Below, one piece after another: positions 30,824 through 39,182 of a stretch of DNA of 64,000 nucleotides; within the stretch, counting starts at the first letter, position 1; every line of letters starts with the position of its first letter. Position numbers and translations under genes: made by a program. The notes beneath the pieces were generated by a model, which did no database searches, was not told the origin of the DNA, and saw only the letters and a list, made by a program, of their open reading frames with translations. The stretch is from Anaerolineales bacterium. GTDB lineage: Bacteria; Chloroflexota; Anaerolineae; 4572-78; J111. The DNA is taken from NCBI GenBank assembly GCA_020634935.1, contig JACKAT010000020.1:24543-88542 (forward strand), in the 5' to 3' direction.

Positions 30824-31816
30824 TTACCCCGGATACCACACTATACGAGGGTCATCTTCGCTGCGCTTGTATTCCCAAGCGGCATCAACCATCTTTGGTA
30901 AATCATAGTGAGGTCGCCAACCTAGCAGAAATTTGGCTTTGGTGTTATCCAGCCAGGTCGAGTGGTAGGGGGTTTTGATCGCCACGGTGGGCAGCCCCCG
31001 CGATTCGGCCAGATAGGCTCCTAGCTCCCCGTAATCGACCGGCTCATCCATGCCGATGTTGAACTTTTGCTGCCGGGCCTGGGGGTGATCGATGGCCAGC
31101 AGGATGGCGCTGACTAAATCCTCGACATGGACAAAGTTACGTTTGACCGGTCGCCCTGCGGCATCGATCATCACCGGGATGGTTTGGGTTCTGATGTATT
31201 CCGCCGCTTTTTCCGGCCCAACCAACTCACCCCAGCGTGGCCCGCCAAAGACGTCGTCGCCAAAAGAGAGCTGATACTTAAAATCGTCCTTGTCCATAAT
31301 CCAGGGGGCCATCAGGCAGCAGCCGCTGAGATCATACTGAATATAGTACTGTTCCAGCATGACCTCCTCCAACACTTTGGAGAGGGCGTAGCAGCCGGGG
31401 TAAGCGCTGTGTTTTTGGGTTTCGGTCACGGGTACGGGGTGGGGGTAAAAAAAGTGACCCATCCCGGCGTCGCCGCCGATCAGGATAAACTGTTGAAACG
31501 AGGAGCTGGTCCGGCAGCTTTCTAGCAGCCAAAACAGGCCCTTAATCGCCACATCCATAATCGTTTCCGGCGTCTCTTTGCTGGTGGCCAGGTGCAGCAC
31601 ATGGGTCACGTCCTGCATCGCTGCCTCAACAACCGGGCGATCTTCAATGGAGCCGCGCGCGACCTCCAGCCGGGTATGGGGTTCCAGCAGTCGATTGTAA
31701 CACAGGGCGCGGATAATAAACTGATCAAACCGGGCGTCGGCCAATAAGCGACGGATAAAAACCTGGCCCACTTTGCCGGTCGCGCCGGTGACTAAGATAC
31801 GTTTTGCTTCGCTCAT
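30824..31816 (-). CDS. NAD-dependent epimerase/dehydratase (extended SDR)
   Basis: A 330-residue extended short-chain dehydrogenase. The nucleotide-binding loop is VTGATGKVGQVF near residue 10, the active-site pair is YALSKVLEEVM, and NFVHVEDLVSAILLAIDHP is the typical late motif. Substrate is probably a nucleotide sugar or a related polyol, not determinable here. I chose the ATG at 31816, preceded by GCAGGAG; the open frame extends 20 codons upstream without an RBS. Its promoter may be the minus-strand member of the divergent pair at 31966-32028. Confidence 0.85.
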   Translation of the reverse strand: MSEAKRILVTGATGKVGQVFIRRLLADARFDQFIIRALCYNRLLEPHTRLEVARGSIEDRPVVEAAMQDVTHVLHLATSKETPETIMDVAIKGLFWLLESCRTSSSFQQFILIGGDAGMGHFFYPHPVPVTETQKHSAYPGCYALSKVLEEVMLEQYYIQYDLSGCCLMAPWIMDKDDFKYQLSFGDDVFGGPRWGELVGPEKAAEYIRTQTIPVMIDAAGRPVKRNFVHVEDLVSAILLAIDHPQARQQKFNIGMDEPVDYGELGAYLAESRGLPTVAIKTPYHSTWLDNTKAKFLLGWRPHYDLPKMVDAAWEYKRSEDDPRIVWYPG

Positions 31817-31965
31817 CAATCTTTCTCCTGCTTCTCGGTAATGGCGCCAACGCCCAGCCCGGCCAAATACGGGCAACTTTGCCGCCGGCCCAACTACCTT
31901 GATAATGGTATTTGCGCCCTACTGCGACGTATTAAGGGGTTTATCAAAATTCCAGCGACGTTGGG

Positions 31966-32028
31966 TTGATTTGAAGCCGGGCACGGGTATAATGCCGCCA
32001 TTATACCCGCCTTTGAATTACCAACCAA
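31966..32028. promoter_or_regulatory. Divergent promoter pair sharing a palindrome
   Basis: CGGGTATAATG (31984-31994) and CATTATACCCG (31999-32009) form a perfect palindrome with a 4-nt centre, so each strand carries a TATAAT. Plus strand: TTGATT (31966-31971), 16 nt, TATAAT (31988-31993). Minus strand: TTGGTT (32028-32023), 17 nt, TATAAT (32005-32000). It lies between the leftward NAD epimerase and the rightward metallo-beta-lactamase gene. The palindrome may itself be an operator. Confidence 0.65.
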
Positions 32029-32065
32029 TACAGATATATCTTCTACGATGATCAAGGAGAACCTT

Positions 32066-32905
32066 ATGTCCAGAACCAAATTCGTCCTGCTGGGTACCGG
32101 TACGCCCCGCTACACGCCGGGTCGCGCCCAGCAATCTTCGGCGGTGATTGTCGATGACCAAGCCTACCTAATTGACTGCGGCGACGGAACAATGGTCCGC
32201 ATCGCCGAGGCCGCCAGCAGGGGTCTCGATGCCCTAACCTTCACCCGCTTGACCCATCTCTTCCTGACCCACCTCCACCCCGACCACACCTGCGGTCTGC
32301 CCGGCTTGTTAATCGGCCCCTGGGTCATGCGCCGCCGCGCTGCCCTCCACATTTACGGACCGCCGGGAACCCAAACCCTGGTCGATGGCCTGCTGGCAGC
32401 CTACCACGACGGCCTCGAGGCCCACCGCAATGGGTTGGCCCCTCTCAATCACCCGCTGGCGGTCGAGGTTCACGAGGTCGCTGCCGGCCAGATTTATCGC
32501 GACGACCGGGTGACCGTCACCGCCTTTCCCGTCGATCACGGTCACCTGGACGTGTACGGGCTAAAGTTCGTCACTCCCGACAAAGTCATCGTCCATTCGG
32601 CCGATACCCGCCCCACCCCGTCGCTGCTGGAACATGCCCAAGGCTGCGATATCCTGATCCACGAAGTCTACCTGCGGCAGAGCTTGCTCGATACCTTTGG
32701 GCCGGAGTGGCAGCGCTACCACGCCACCATGCACACCTCCGAAATCGAACTGGCCGACATCGCCAACCAGACCCGCCCCAAACTGCTCATTCTCAACCAC
32801 CAGTTAATCTGGGGCGACCACACCATCGAGGACCTGCTGGCCGGCTTGACCAGCCGCTACGACGGCCCGGTCGTCTACGGCCGCGACCTGGATACGTTTA
32901 GTTAG
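32066..32905 (+). CDS. Metallo-beta-lactamase fold hydrolase, RNase Z-like
   Basis: A 279-residue zinc hydrolase. Zinc ligands are visible in FLTHLHPDHTCGLPGLL (HxHxDH), in PVDHGHLDVYGLKF and in VIVHSADT, and a further His lies in LNHQLIWGD. The start FVLLGTGTPRYTPGR and GLPGLL loop are like RNase Z and arylsulfatase-type members. It lacks the long flexible arm expected of a true tRNase Z, so a phosphodiesterase or lactonase-like role is possible. The ATG at 32066 follows AAGGAGA; the in-frame ATG at 32048 overlaps that RBS. Its likely promoter is the divergent pair around 31988. Confidence 0.8.
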   Translation: MSRTKFVLLGTGTPRYTPGRAQQSSAVIVDDQAYLIDCGDGTMVRIAEAASRGLDALTFTRLTHLFLTHLHPDHTCGLPGLLIGPWVMRRRAALHIYGPPGTQTLVDGLLAAYHDGLEAHRNGLAPLNHPLAVEVHEVAAGQIYRDDRVTVTAFPVDHGHLDVYGLKFVTPDKVIVHSADTRPTPSLLEHAQGCDILIHEVYLRQSLLDTFGPEWQRYHATMHTSEIELADIANQTRPKLLILNHQLIWGDHTIEDLLAGLTSRYDGPVVYGRDLDTFS

Positions 32906-32913
32906 CATCCATC

Positions 32914-33000
32914 ATGGAGATGGGGAGATAAGGCGATAGGGCGATCAGGAGATTTCTAAGGCCAATCTCCCAATCTCCTAATCTCTAATCTCCAATCTCC
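32914..33000. repeat. GGAGATTGGAGAT-type inverted repeat
   Basis: ATGGAGATGGGGAGAT at the left faces a run of AATCTCC words (CCAATCTCCCAATCTCC) at the right, so the element is imperfectly inverted and internally repetitive. It is one of several low-complexity intergenic repeats in the 32-35 kb stretch. No gene is disrupted. Confidence 0.5.
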
Positions 33001-33234
33001 ATTCCTTAGTTACCCCTACCGGCGGTCTCCGGTCGTCAGTCGGCAGTCTACTTGAGCCGCTTGTGCAATATAGCCGCGTGGGGTACAATCTGAGGGCCAA
33101 AGCTATATCTTCAACATAGACCTACGGATTTGTCCAATTACCTATCATTTGCCCAAGAGGGCAGCGTTATCCTTGGACAACTCCTTCAACCAAACAATCA
33201 GTCGAACGAAGTTAATATTTATGAGGAGGATCTC

Positions 33235-34581
33235 ATGCAAGTCAACCCTGGTATCTTTAAGGCTTATGACATTCGAGGCATCTACCCCGATGACCTGAAC
33301 GAGGACGTCGGCTACGCCATCGGGCGGGCCTTTGCCTCGTTTCTTAAAGTCGATACCGTCATCGTGGGGCGCGATATGCGCCTGTCCAGCCCGGCCCAGT
33401 TCGATGCCGTCACCCGCGGCTTGATGAAGCAAGGCGCCGACGTCATCAACATCGGCATGGTCAGCACCGACCAGTACTACTACGCCTGCGCCAACCTCGG
33501 CCACGCCGGGATGATGGTCACGGCCTCGCACAACCCGGCCCAATACAGCGGCTTCAAGATGGTCAAGAAAATGCCCCAACTGTTGAGCGGCGACGAAGGT
33601 ATTCAGGATTTGCGCCGCATCGTCGAAAATGACGCTTACGACACCCCCACCCGCCAGGGGGCGATGACCGAAATCGACCTCAGCGAGGACTTTGTCAACA
33701 TGGTCTTAACCCTGATTGATATCGAAAAGCTGCGCCCGCTCAAAGTCATCGCCGACACCGGCAACGGCATGGTCGGTCCTATCCTCAAGCGGGTGTACGA
33801 GCGGCTGCCCTCTGTCGATTTGACCGGCATGTACCTCGACCCCGACGGCAGCCTGCCCAACCACGGCCTCGACCCGCTCCAGCCCGAAAACCGGGCCGAA
33901 CTCCAGCAGCGCGTCAAAGATGAAGGAGCCGATGTCGGCTTCGCTTTCGACGGCGACGGCGACCGCTTCTTTACCATCGATGACCGGGGCGAGTTTGTCT
34001 CCGGCGACTTTATGACCGCGCTGATGGGCCAGTACTATCTGGAGAAATACCCCGGCGCTAAAATTGTCTACGACGTGCGTGGCTCGTGGGCCGTACCGGA
34101 CCTGATTACGGCTAAGGGCGGCACCCCGCTGATGGAACGCGTCGGCCACGCCTTTATCAAGCGCCGCATGGCCGATGAAGGCGCGGTCTACGGCGGCGAA
34201 GTGACCGGCCACTACTACTTCAAAGATTTCTACTTTGCCGACTCCGGTATTGTGCCGTCGCTCATTATTATGGAGATGCTCTCCAAGAAGAACGCCTCGC
34301 TGTCCGACTTGCTCAAACCGCTGGAAGCCAAATATTTCATCTCCGGCGAAATCAACACCCGCATCAGCGGCGACCCTAAAGCCAAGATGCAAGAGCTGGC
34401 CGATACCTTCAGCGACGCCAAAATCTCCTGGCAAGACGGCGTCTCCGTTGAGTACGACGACTGGCACTTCAACGCCCGCCCCTCCAACACCGAACCTCTC
34501 CTCCGCCTCAACCTCGAAGCCAAATCGAAGGAACTGATGGAAGAAAAGCGGGATCAGGTGATTGAGATCATCCGCTCCTGA
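33235..34581 (+). CDS. manB: Phosphomannomutase/phosphoglucomutase
   Basis: A 448-residue alpha-D-phosphohexomutase that interconverts sugar 1- and 6-phosphates for glycan precursor synthesis. The four signatures are present: TASHNPAQYSGFKMV (phosphoserine), AFDGDGDRFFTID (Mg site), GEVTGHYYFKDFYFADSGI (sugar specificity, here GEVTGH), and RPSNTEPLLRL (phosphate loop). The GEVTGHYYF version is common in PMM/PGM enzymes of the ManB type. The ATG at 33235 follows GAGGAGG; the open frame continues upstream but lacks support. It probably feeds GDP-mannose for the GT39 enzymes at 14-19 kb. Confidence 0.92.
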   Translation: MQVNPGIFKAYDIRGIYPDDLNEDVGYAIGRAFASFLKVDTVIVGRDMRLSSPAQFDAVTRGLMKQGADVINIGMVSTDQYYYACANLGHAGMMVTASHNPAQYSGFKMVKKMPQLLSGDEGIQDLRRIVENDAYDTPTRQGAMTEIDLSEDFVNMVLTLIDIEKLRPLKVIADTGNGMVGPILKRVYERLPSVDLTGMYLDPDGSLPNHGLDPLQPENRAELQQRVKDEGADVGFAFDGDGDRFFTIDDRGEFVSGDFMTALMGQYYLEKYPGAKIVYDVRGSWAVPDLITAKGGTPLMERVGHAFIKRRMADEGAVYGGEVTGHYYFKDFYFADSGIVPSLIIMEMLSKKNASLSDLLKPLEAKYFISGEINTRISGDPKAKMQELADTFSDAKISWQDGVSVEYDDWHFNARPSNTEPLLRLNLEAKSKELMEEKRDQVIEIIRS

Positions 34582-34589
34582 ACAAAGGG

Positions 34590-34692
34590 GTAGGGGGTAA
34601 GGGGTAGGTAGTAAGGGGATTCCCTCTACTGCCTACTGCCTACCCCCTCATCATTCATCATTCATTATTCATTATTCATCATTCATAATTCC
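34590..34692. repeat. GGGGTAGGGGGTAAG / ATTCATCATTCAT repeat block
   Basis: A G-rich arm (GGGGTAGGGGGTAAGGGGTAG) is mirrored by a C-rich arm (CTACTGCCTACTGCCTACCCC), giving an imperfect hairpin, followed by eight degenerate copies of CATTCAT/TATTCAT words up to the next ATG. It could weakly terminate the mutase transcript. Confidence 0.5.
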
Positions 34693-34693
34693 A

Positions 34694-35458
34694 ATGAAAT
34701 TGCCTTTTTCAAACAAAGTCGCACTCATCACTGGCTCGTCCCGAGGCATCGGGCGGGCCATTGCCCTGGAGTTGGCCCGGCAGGGGGCCGATATCGTGGT
34801 TCACTACCTGCGCAAACGCCATGCGGCCTCCGAGGTCGTGACCGAAATCGAAGGGATGGGCCGCCGGGCCATTGCCGTCAGCGCTAACCTGGCCGATATC
34901 GATAAAGTCAACCACCTATTCGAAACGGTCGACGAGACCTTTGGCCGCTGCGACATCTTTATCGGCAACGCCGCCACCGGCACGCCCAAAGACGCGCTGG
35001 AGCTAACCGACAAACATTGGGACTGGACCATGGACGTCAACGCCCGCTCGATTTTGCACTGCATCCAACGCATCATTCCGTTGATGGAGCGCCACCACTG
35101 GGGCCGGATTGTGACCATTAGCAGCCCCGGCAGCCGGCGCGTGCTGCCGCACTATGTCGCTATCGGCCTGTCCAAAGCCGTGGTCGAGTCGCTCACCCGC
35201 TACCTGGCCGTCGAACTGGCCCCCAAGGGCATCATCGTCAACGCCGTCTCGCCCGGCCTGGTCGAGACCGACGCCATCAACGCCTTCCCCATCGATCTGC
35301 AAGCCATCATCCACATCGCCACGGAACGCACCCCGGCCGGCCGCCTGGTCACCCCCGAAGACATCGCCCGCACCGTCGCCTTCCTCTGCTCCGACGCCAA
35401 CACCATGATCGTCGGCCAAACGATTACCATTGATGGGGGATATCAGTTGTTGGCATAG
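34694..35458 (+). CDS. fabL: SDR reductase, FabL-like (enoyl-ACP reductase III type)
   Basis: A 254-residue classical SDR. TGSSRGIGRAIALELA binds the cofactor, and the active site reads ISSPGSRRVLPHYVAIGLSKAVVESLTRYLAVELAPKG, that is YxxxGxSK instead of the usual YxxxK of FabG. This, together with HWDWTMDVNA, IVNAVSPGLVETDAI, TPAGRLVTPEDIA and IVGQTITIDGGYQLL, closely follows FabL of Bacillus, the NADPH-dependent enoyl-ACP reductase that can replace FabI. The start ATG lies in a repeat-rich spacer with no clear RBS. A FabI or FabK cannot be excluded elsewhere in the genome. Confidence 0.75.
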   Translation: MKLPFSNKVALITGSSRGIGRAIALELARQGADIVVHYLRKRHAASEVVTEIEGMGRRAIAVSANLADIDKVNHLFETVDETFGRCDIFIGNAATGTPKDALELTDKHWDWTMDVNARSILHCIQRIIPLMERHHWGRIVTISSPGSRRVLPHYVAIGLSKAVVESLTRYLAVELAPKGIIVNAVSPGLVETDAINAFPIDLQAIIHIATERTPAGRLVTPEDIARTVAFLCSDANTMIVGQTITIDGGYQLLA

Positions 35459-35518
35459 AGGAGATTGGCGATGAGGAGATGGGGAGATGGGTCTGATGTA
35501 AAGTGACGATTTAGCCGC

Positions 35519-35608
35519 CATGTCATTTCGTAGCCGCAGGCGGAGAAATCCCTACAGCGTCCGGTTACCGGCCCTCTTCGAGGGGATTTCTCGCTCCTTC
35601 GTTGCTCG
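35519..35608. repeat. Dispersed repeat, copy 2, with both arms
   Basis: ATGTCATTTCGTAGCCGCAGG repeats the sequence at 29938, and GGGATTTCTCGCTCCTTCG near 35582 is its loosely inverted partner, so this copy is a complete imperfect hairpin element of about 90 bp. Confidence 0.55.
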
Positions 35609-35669
35609 AAATAAGATGCCCGAGCTCGTACTCGCGTTCGCGGCGCGTTTTTTGGCCGCCAAAACCCAT

Positions 35670-35960
35670 TTCCGGCGGGGCGGACTCGTCTTTTTGCCAC
35701 AAAAAAGTCATTCCCGGCTGCGGGAATCTGTTTTTTTGACGCAGAATGACACTTCCGGCGGGGCGGACTCGTCTTTTTACGACAAAAAAGTCATTCCCGG
35801 CTGCGGGGATTCGTTTTTTTGTGGCAGAATGACACTTCCGGCGGGGCGGACTCGTCTTTTTGCCACAAAAAAGTCATTCCCGGCGGCGGGGATTCGTTTT
35901 TTTGTGGCAGGATAGCCCTTCCTGGCGGCACAGACGCTCGTTTTACGACAAAATAGCCGA
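35670..35960. repeat. 83-bp tandem repeat, about 3.5 copies
   Basis: The block beginning TTCCGGCGGGGCGGACTCG starts at 35670, 35753 and 35836 and, degenerate (TTCCTGGCGG), at 35919, a spacing of exactly 83 bp. Each unit contains an internal inverted repeat, GCCACAAAAAAGTCATTCCC against GGGATTCGTTTTTTTGTGGC, so every unit can fold into a hairpin. 83 is not a multiple of 3, so reading frames shift between units and the ORFs that cross it are not genes. Confidence 0.85.
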
Positions 35961-36076
35961 TCCCCCTACCGGCCTTGGCCCGCATGCTCCGCCGCCGCGT
36001 CGTCGCCCGCACCGCCGCCGGCTACCCCGTCGAAATCCCCCTCATCCGCCGCTGGGTCATCGAGCGGGCGGGGTAG
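35957..36076 (+). pseudogene. Remnant of a STAND-type ATPase C-terminus
   Basis: After a stop at 35954-35956 an open frame encodes PIPLPALARMLRRRVV and then ARTAAGYPVEIPLIRRWVIE before a stop at 36074. The end (GYPVEIPLIRRW) resembles the C-terminus of the STAND ATPase encoded at 6272-9004 (GYTFQVELIRRWFA) and of similar winged-helix tails. Nothing upstream continues the gene; instead the tandem repeat abuts it. I read it as a decayed 3' fragment. Confidence 0.45.
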
Positions 36077-36112
36077 GGGCCATCCGCCAGATCCAAGGCA
36101 AAAATGCGCCGC

Positions 36113-37108
36113 TCACGACGGCATCGGCGCAGGTTCTACCGTAGTTTCCTGGCAGTTTAGCGCCTCAGGGTGGGGAATCAATCCTCGCCGCAGTAAATCG
36201 GTGGCGGCCCTGAACCGGAGGTCTTCGACATCACGCCCAAAGTACAAACTGTAGCGATCTTCATCCCGGCGATATTCCATCGCGATGAGCGTCTGGTCAG
36301 CTTGATATAGCTTCAGTTCCAGCCGGGGAGAGCTGAATTGGGCTGAACAGTCGATCAGGTGGGTTCTAAGTTGCAACCAGAGATCAGGCATCAACCGATC
36401 CGTCCGCAGATCATCTCCCTGGCTTAAGCGGTGGTCGGCGATTAAAGCCTGAGCTACCATAGACCGCAGTTGCAGTACCTCTTGGCCCTGGTTATTTGGC
36501 GCTGCTCGTTTAGCGCTGGCGGCATAGGTATACAGCCCGCTGCCGTCAACTTCCGGGAAAACTGGCGCCCAAAACTCATTGTCTGTGGCGAATTGGGCCC
36601 GTTTCTTCAAGTAAAAAACCGGCCGGATTAACCCGAGCGTGAGGCGATCGACGCCTCGGACATGCAAGCGATCGTGAGTTGGCGGTGGCCATAACTCGCC
36701 GGTTTGGTAGAGGTAGTCGGCCAGATACTCCCGCACTTTGGCCAGTTCTATGTGGCGGAACAGCGGTCCACCGGTAATAGCGGCTATGACCTCGCTGCCA
36801 AAGGTGTAGACCGGATAGATGCGCCGGGAATGGCGGGCAATAAAAATGTACGACGGCAGCCGCGCCCCCCGCAGCAAGGAAGGGATGATTTTTTCGATGC
36901 GCGGTACCAAGTCTGCGGCCGTTCGCGCTTCCAAGGGGATACCGCAAATTTCGACCCTATAAATGCTTCGGTCTCTAAAATGCTGGTAACGGATAGGAAT
37001 AAAGAAGGGAGTTTGTAAATCAGGACTGAGCGCCGCTACTTCAATCCGCAAATAAAAAGGAATAAGGTGATTATCACTTTCAGAATTTTCAATCAGGGCC
37101 AGTTGCAT
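36113..37108 (-). CDS. Hypothetical protein, 331 residues
   Basis: A soluble protein with even charge distribution, no signal peptide or membrane helix, and no family I can name. Visible segments include SLLRGARLPSYIFIARHSRRIYPVY, then EVIAAITGGPLFRHIELAKVREYLADYLYQ, and a C-terminal domain around LYQADQTLIAMEYRRDEDRYSLYFGRD. The middle has a repeated pattern of hydrophobic/charged alternation suggesting alpha/beta structure. A purine-rich AGGCGGGG lies just before the ATG. It is alone on the strand, 266 nt downstream of the amt gene. Confidence 0.6.
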   Translation of the reverse strand: MQLALIENSESDNHLIPFYLRIEVAALSPDLQTPFFIPIRYQHFRDRSIYRVEICGIPLEARTAADLVPRIEKIIPSLLRGARLPSYIFIARHSRRIYPVYTFGSEVIAAITGGPLFRHIELAKVREYLADYLYQTGELWPPPTHDRLHVRGVDRLTLGLIRPVFYLKKRAQFATDNEFWAPVFPEVDGSGLYTYAASAKRAAPNNQGQEVLQLRSMVAQALIADHRLSQGDDLRTDRLMPDLWLQLRTHLIDCSAQFSSPRLELKLYQADQTLIAMEYRRDEDRYSLYFGRDVEDLRFRAATDLLRRGLIPHPEALNCQETTVEPAPMPS

Positions 37109-37135
37109 CGTACCCCGCCTGGTGAGCCGTAGAAA

Positions 37136-37336
37136 AGCAGCGATCAGCCCTTAGCTGTCAGCTATCAGCCTACATTCACCTAAAGTTATATAAATCTAAG
37201 CAAATTCGCGCCCATTTCTGGACATAGCTAGGATTAGTATTAGCGATTTTGGACGCAGACGCCCGCATCCTTTCGCTGAGACACTGAAAACTCACTAAAC
37301 TCTAGGGCTCAGGGATGGCTGCGTTTGTCTGCGTCC
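37136..37336. repeat. Spacer with CAGCTATCAG repeat and GGACGCAGAC inverted repeat
   Basis: CGATCAGCCCTTAGCTGTCAG at about 37141 and CAGCTATCAGCC beside it belong to the AGCTGATAG family. Further on GGACGCAGAC (37251-37260) is the exact complement of GTCTGCGTCC (37327-37336), with GCATCC against GGATG inside. Neither gives a T-tract on the amt strand. Confidence 0.5.
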
Positions 37337-37374
37337 TATTTTTTTATAAGGAAACTGGATATTATTTTACCACA

Positions 37375-38883
37375 TTATTTACTAGCCGTGGGAGACAGAA
37401 CAGTGGCGGCCGGCTGAACCAACCCCGCCTGCGGGGTTAACCCAGCTAAACCGGGTAGATCGGTCACGTAGCCGGGGATACCCATTTCCGGCAGATCGAG
37501 ACCAGCCATTTCCGCTTCGGGGTCGCTGCGCAGCAAGCGCATCTGCTTAAGAACGGCAAAGAAGGCATAAGACAGGCCAAAGGCAAAAGCCGTAATACTA
37601 ATCACCTCTAAGAACTGGGCGGCAATTTGCGTGGTCCCCCCGTAAAGCAGCCCGGTCACAGCGGTGTCGATGCCGTTCCAGGCGGCAGTATCGGGGTTTG
37701 CGGCGGCAAAAATACCGACCGCTAACACCCCCCAGACGCCGTTGACAAAGTGAACCGGTACCGCGCCCACCGGGTCATCGATTTGCATCTTTTCCAGCGC
37801 GAAGGTGGCCAGGCACACCAGCACGCCAGCTATCAAGCCGATGATCACCGCCGAAATCGGCGTGACAAAGGCGCAAGGGGCGGTAATCGCCACCAAGCCG
37901 GCCAGCACCCCGTTTACCGACAGGGCCGGGTCGGGTTTTTTAACCGGACTGATCAGCCACATATAAAGCATGGCGCTCAAGCCGCCGGCGGCTCCGGCCA
38001 TCAGCGTATTGGCCGCGGCCAACGAAACCAGGTCGATAAAAGCGCCCTGGATGCCTAAAGCCGAGCCGGGGTTGAAGCCGAACCAGCCGAAAAAGAGAAT
38101 CACCGTGCCTAAAATCCCCATCGGGATATTGTGGCCGGGGATGGCATTGGCGGTGCCATCTTTATTGAAGCGGCCCAGTCGCGGCCCCAGTACCAACGCG
38201 ATAGCCAAGCCCACGGCCCCGCCGGTCATATGGACTACGCCGGAACCGGCAAAGTCCACTGCCCCGTTGCCTAAACCCAACGTGCGGCCCAGGTTGGCCA
38301 GCCAGCCGCCGCCCCAGACCCAGTTGCCGATAATCGGATAAATGAACATGCTCACCCAAAAGCCCATCAGCACAAAGCCAACGAACTTAATGCGTTCGGC
38401 TCCGGAGCCGGTGGGGATGGTGGCCGCGGTATCCATAAAGACCATCTGGAATATGAAAAAGGCAAAGATACCGGCCGCGCCTAACGTGACGCCCTGCAAA
38501 AAGAAGCCGGATAGACCGATCAGGCCCCACTGTTCGCCTAACCGCAGGCCGGTGGAGAGGCTGTCGCCCCATGCGCCTAGGGTTACGGGGGAGAAAGCCC
38601 AGGTGGGCGAACTCTGCCCGGCGCTAATGGCCGTGGCCGGGTAGGTGTAATTCACCGCGCCAAACTGGAAAGCAAAGCCGCAAATCCAGTAGCCAACAGC
38701 GCCAATGCAAAAAACCATCATATTCATCATCATCGTGTGCGCTACGTTTTTGGCCTGGGTAAAACCCGTTTCGACCAACGCAAAACCGGCTTGCATGAAA
38801 AATACCAAGAAGCCGGCTATCAGTACCCAAAGAATATTCGCCGATATCGTTAGACTGGCGACATCTGTTTGTAATTGATCCAT
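37375..38883 (-). CDS. amt: Ammonium transporter, Amt/MEP/Rh family
   Basis: A 502-residue inner-membrane channel for ammonium. The family segments are clear: LVFFMQAGFALVETGFTQAK early on, AVDFAGSGVVHMTGGAVGLA in the middle, FFGWFGFNPGSAL, and GAVPVHFVNGVWGVLAVGIF. About 11-12 helices fit, followed by a C-terminal tail of about 60 residues. The ATG at 38883 (MDQLQTDVASLTI) follows GGAGGT at a rather long spacing; an upstream in-frame ATG is less likely because it overlaps nothing useful. A 300-nt leader with its own promoter and a hairpin/U-tract precedes it (39091-39210). No glnB/glnK gene is adjacent. Confidence 0.93.
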   Translation of the reverse strand: MDQLQTDVASLTISANILWVLIAGFLVFFMQAGFALVETGFTQAKNVAHTMMMNMMVFCIGAVGYWICGFAFQFGAVNYTYPATAISAGQSSPTWAFSPVTLGAWGDSLSTGLRLGEQWGLIGLSGFFLQGVTLGAAGIFAFFIFQMVFMDTAATIPTGSGAERIKFVGFVLMGFWVSMFIYPIIGNWVWGGGWLANLGRTLGLGNGAVDFAGSGVVHMTGGAVGLAIALVLGPRLGRFNKDGTANAIPGHNIPMGILGTVILFFGWFGFNPGSALGIQGAFIDLVSLAAANTLMAGAAGGLSAMLYMWLISPVKKPDPALSVNGVLAGLVAITAPCAFVTPISAVIIGLIAGVLVCLATFALEKMQIDDPVGAVPVHFVNGVWGVLAVGIFAAANPDTAAWNGIDTAVTGLLYGGTTQIAAQFLEVISITAFAFGLSYAFFAVLKQMRLLRSDPEAEMAGLDLPEMGIPGYVTDLPGLAGLTPQAGLVQPAATVLSPTASK

Positions 38884-39090
38884 AAGGATTTGTTTTTTAC
38901 CTCCGTATTTAACCTCGCACCAATAGAAAAGCGGCACGACCCAAGGCTTTAGAAGCCCGGCCTATCGACAGGGATAGGGCAGCAGCGGCCCGACTGCTGC
39001 TGACAACAGCGCATCAGCGATGATGTTATTGCCACGTTGAGGTTGTTATTAAGTTGATTGGTTCGCTAGTTGTTTTCCTTTCTCGCCAAA

Positions 39091-39134
39091 CAAAAAGCCC
39101 TCAATCAAAGCGGTTGGCTTCAATGTGAGGGCTT
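39091..39134 (-). terminator. Hairpin plus U-tract in the amt leader (attenuator or terminator)
   Basis: On the minus strand AAGCCCTCA (39134-39126) pairs with TGAGGGCTT (39103-39095) over a 22-nt loop, followed by TTTTTG. It lies downstream of the amt promoter and upstream of amt, so it would stop amt transcription about 80 nt from the start unless relieved. It could also end read-through from the SRPBCC gene. Confidence 0.6.
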
Positions 39135-39182
39135 CGCGGCCACAAAACTTTATTTAGGAGTGGTTGTTACTAACTTCACGAG

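Noticed and set aside
33706..34467. 253-codon minus-strand ORF in the mutase gene
   Set aside because: Antisense shadow of the phosphomannomutase gene; no start signal or family.
35520..35915. 131-codon plus-strand ORF across the repeat region
   Set aside because: It runs through the 83-bp tandem repeat, whose period is not a multiple of three, so each copy is read in a different frame; the product is repetitive, has no RBS, and no domain.
35670..35960. 83-bp tandem array as a CRISPR
   Set aside because: The whole unit is repeated with no unique spacer, and no cas gene is near.
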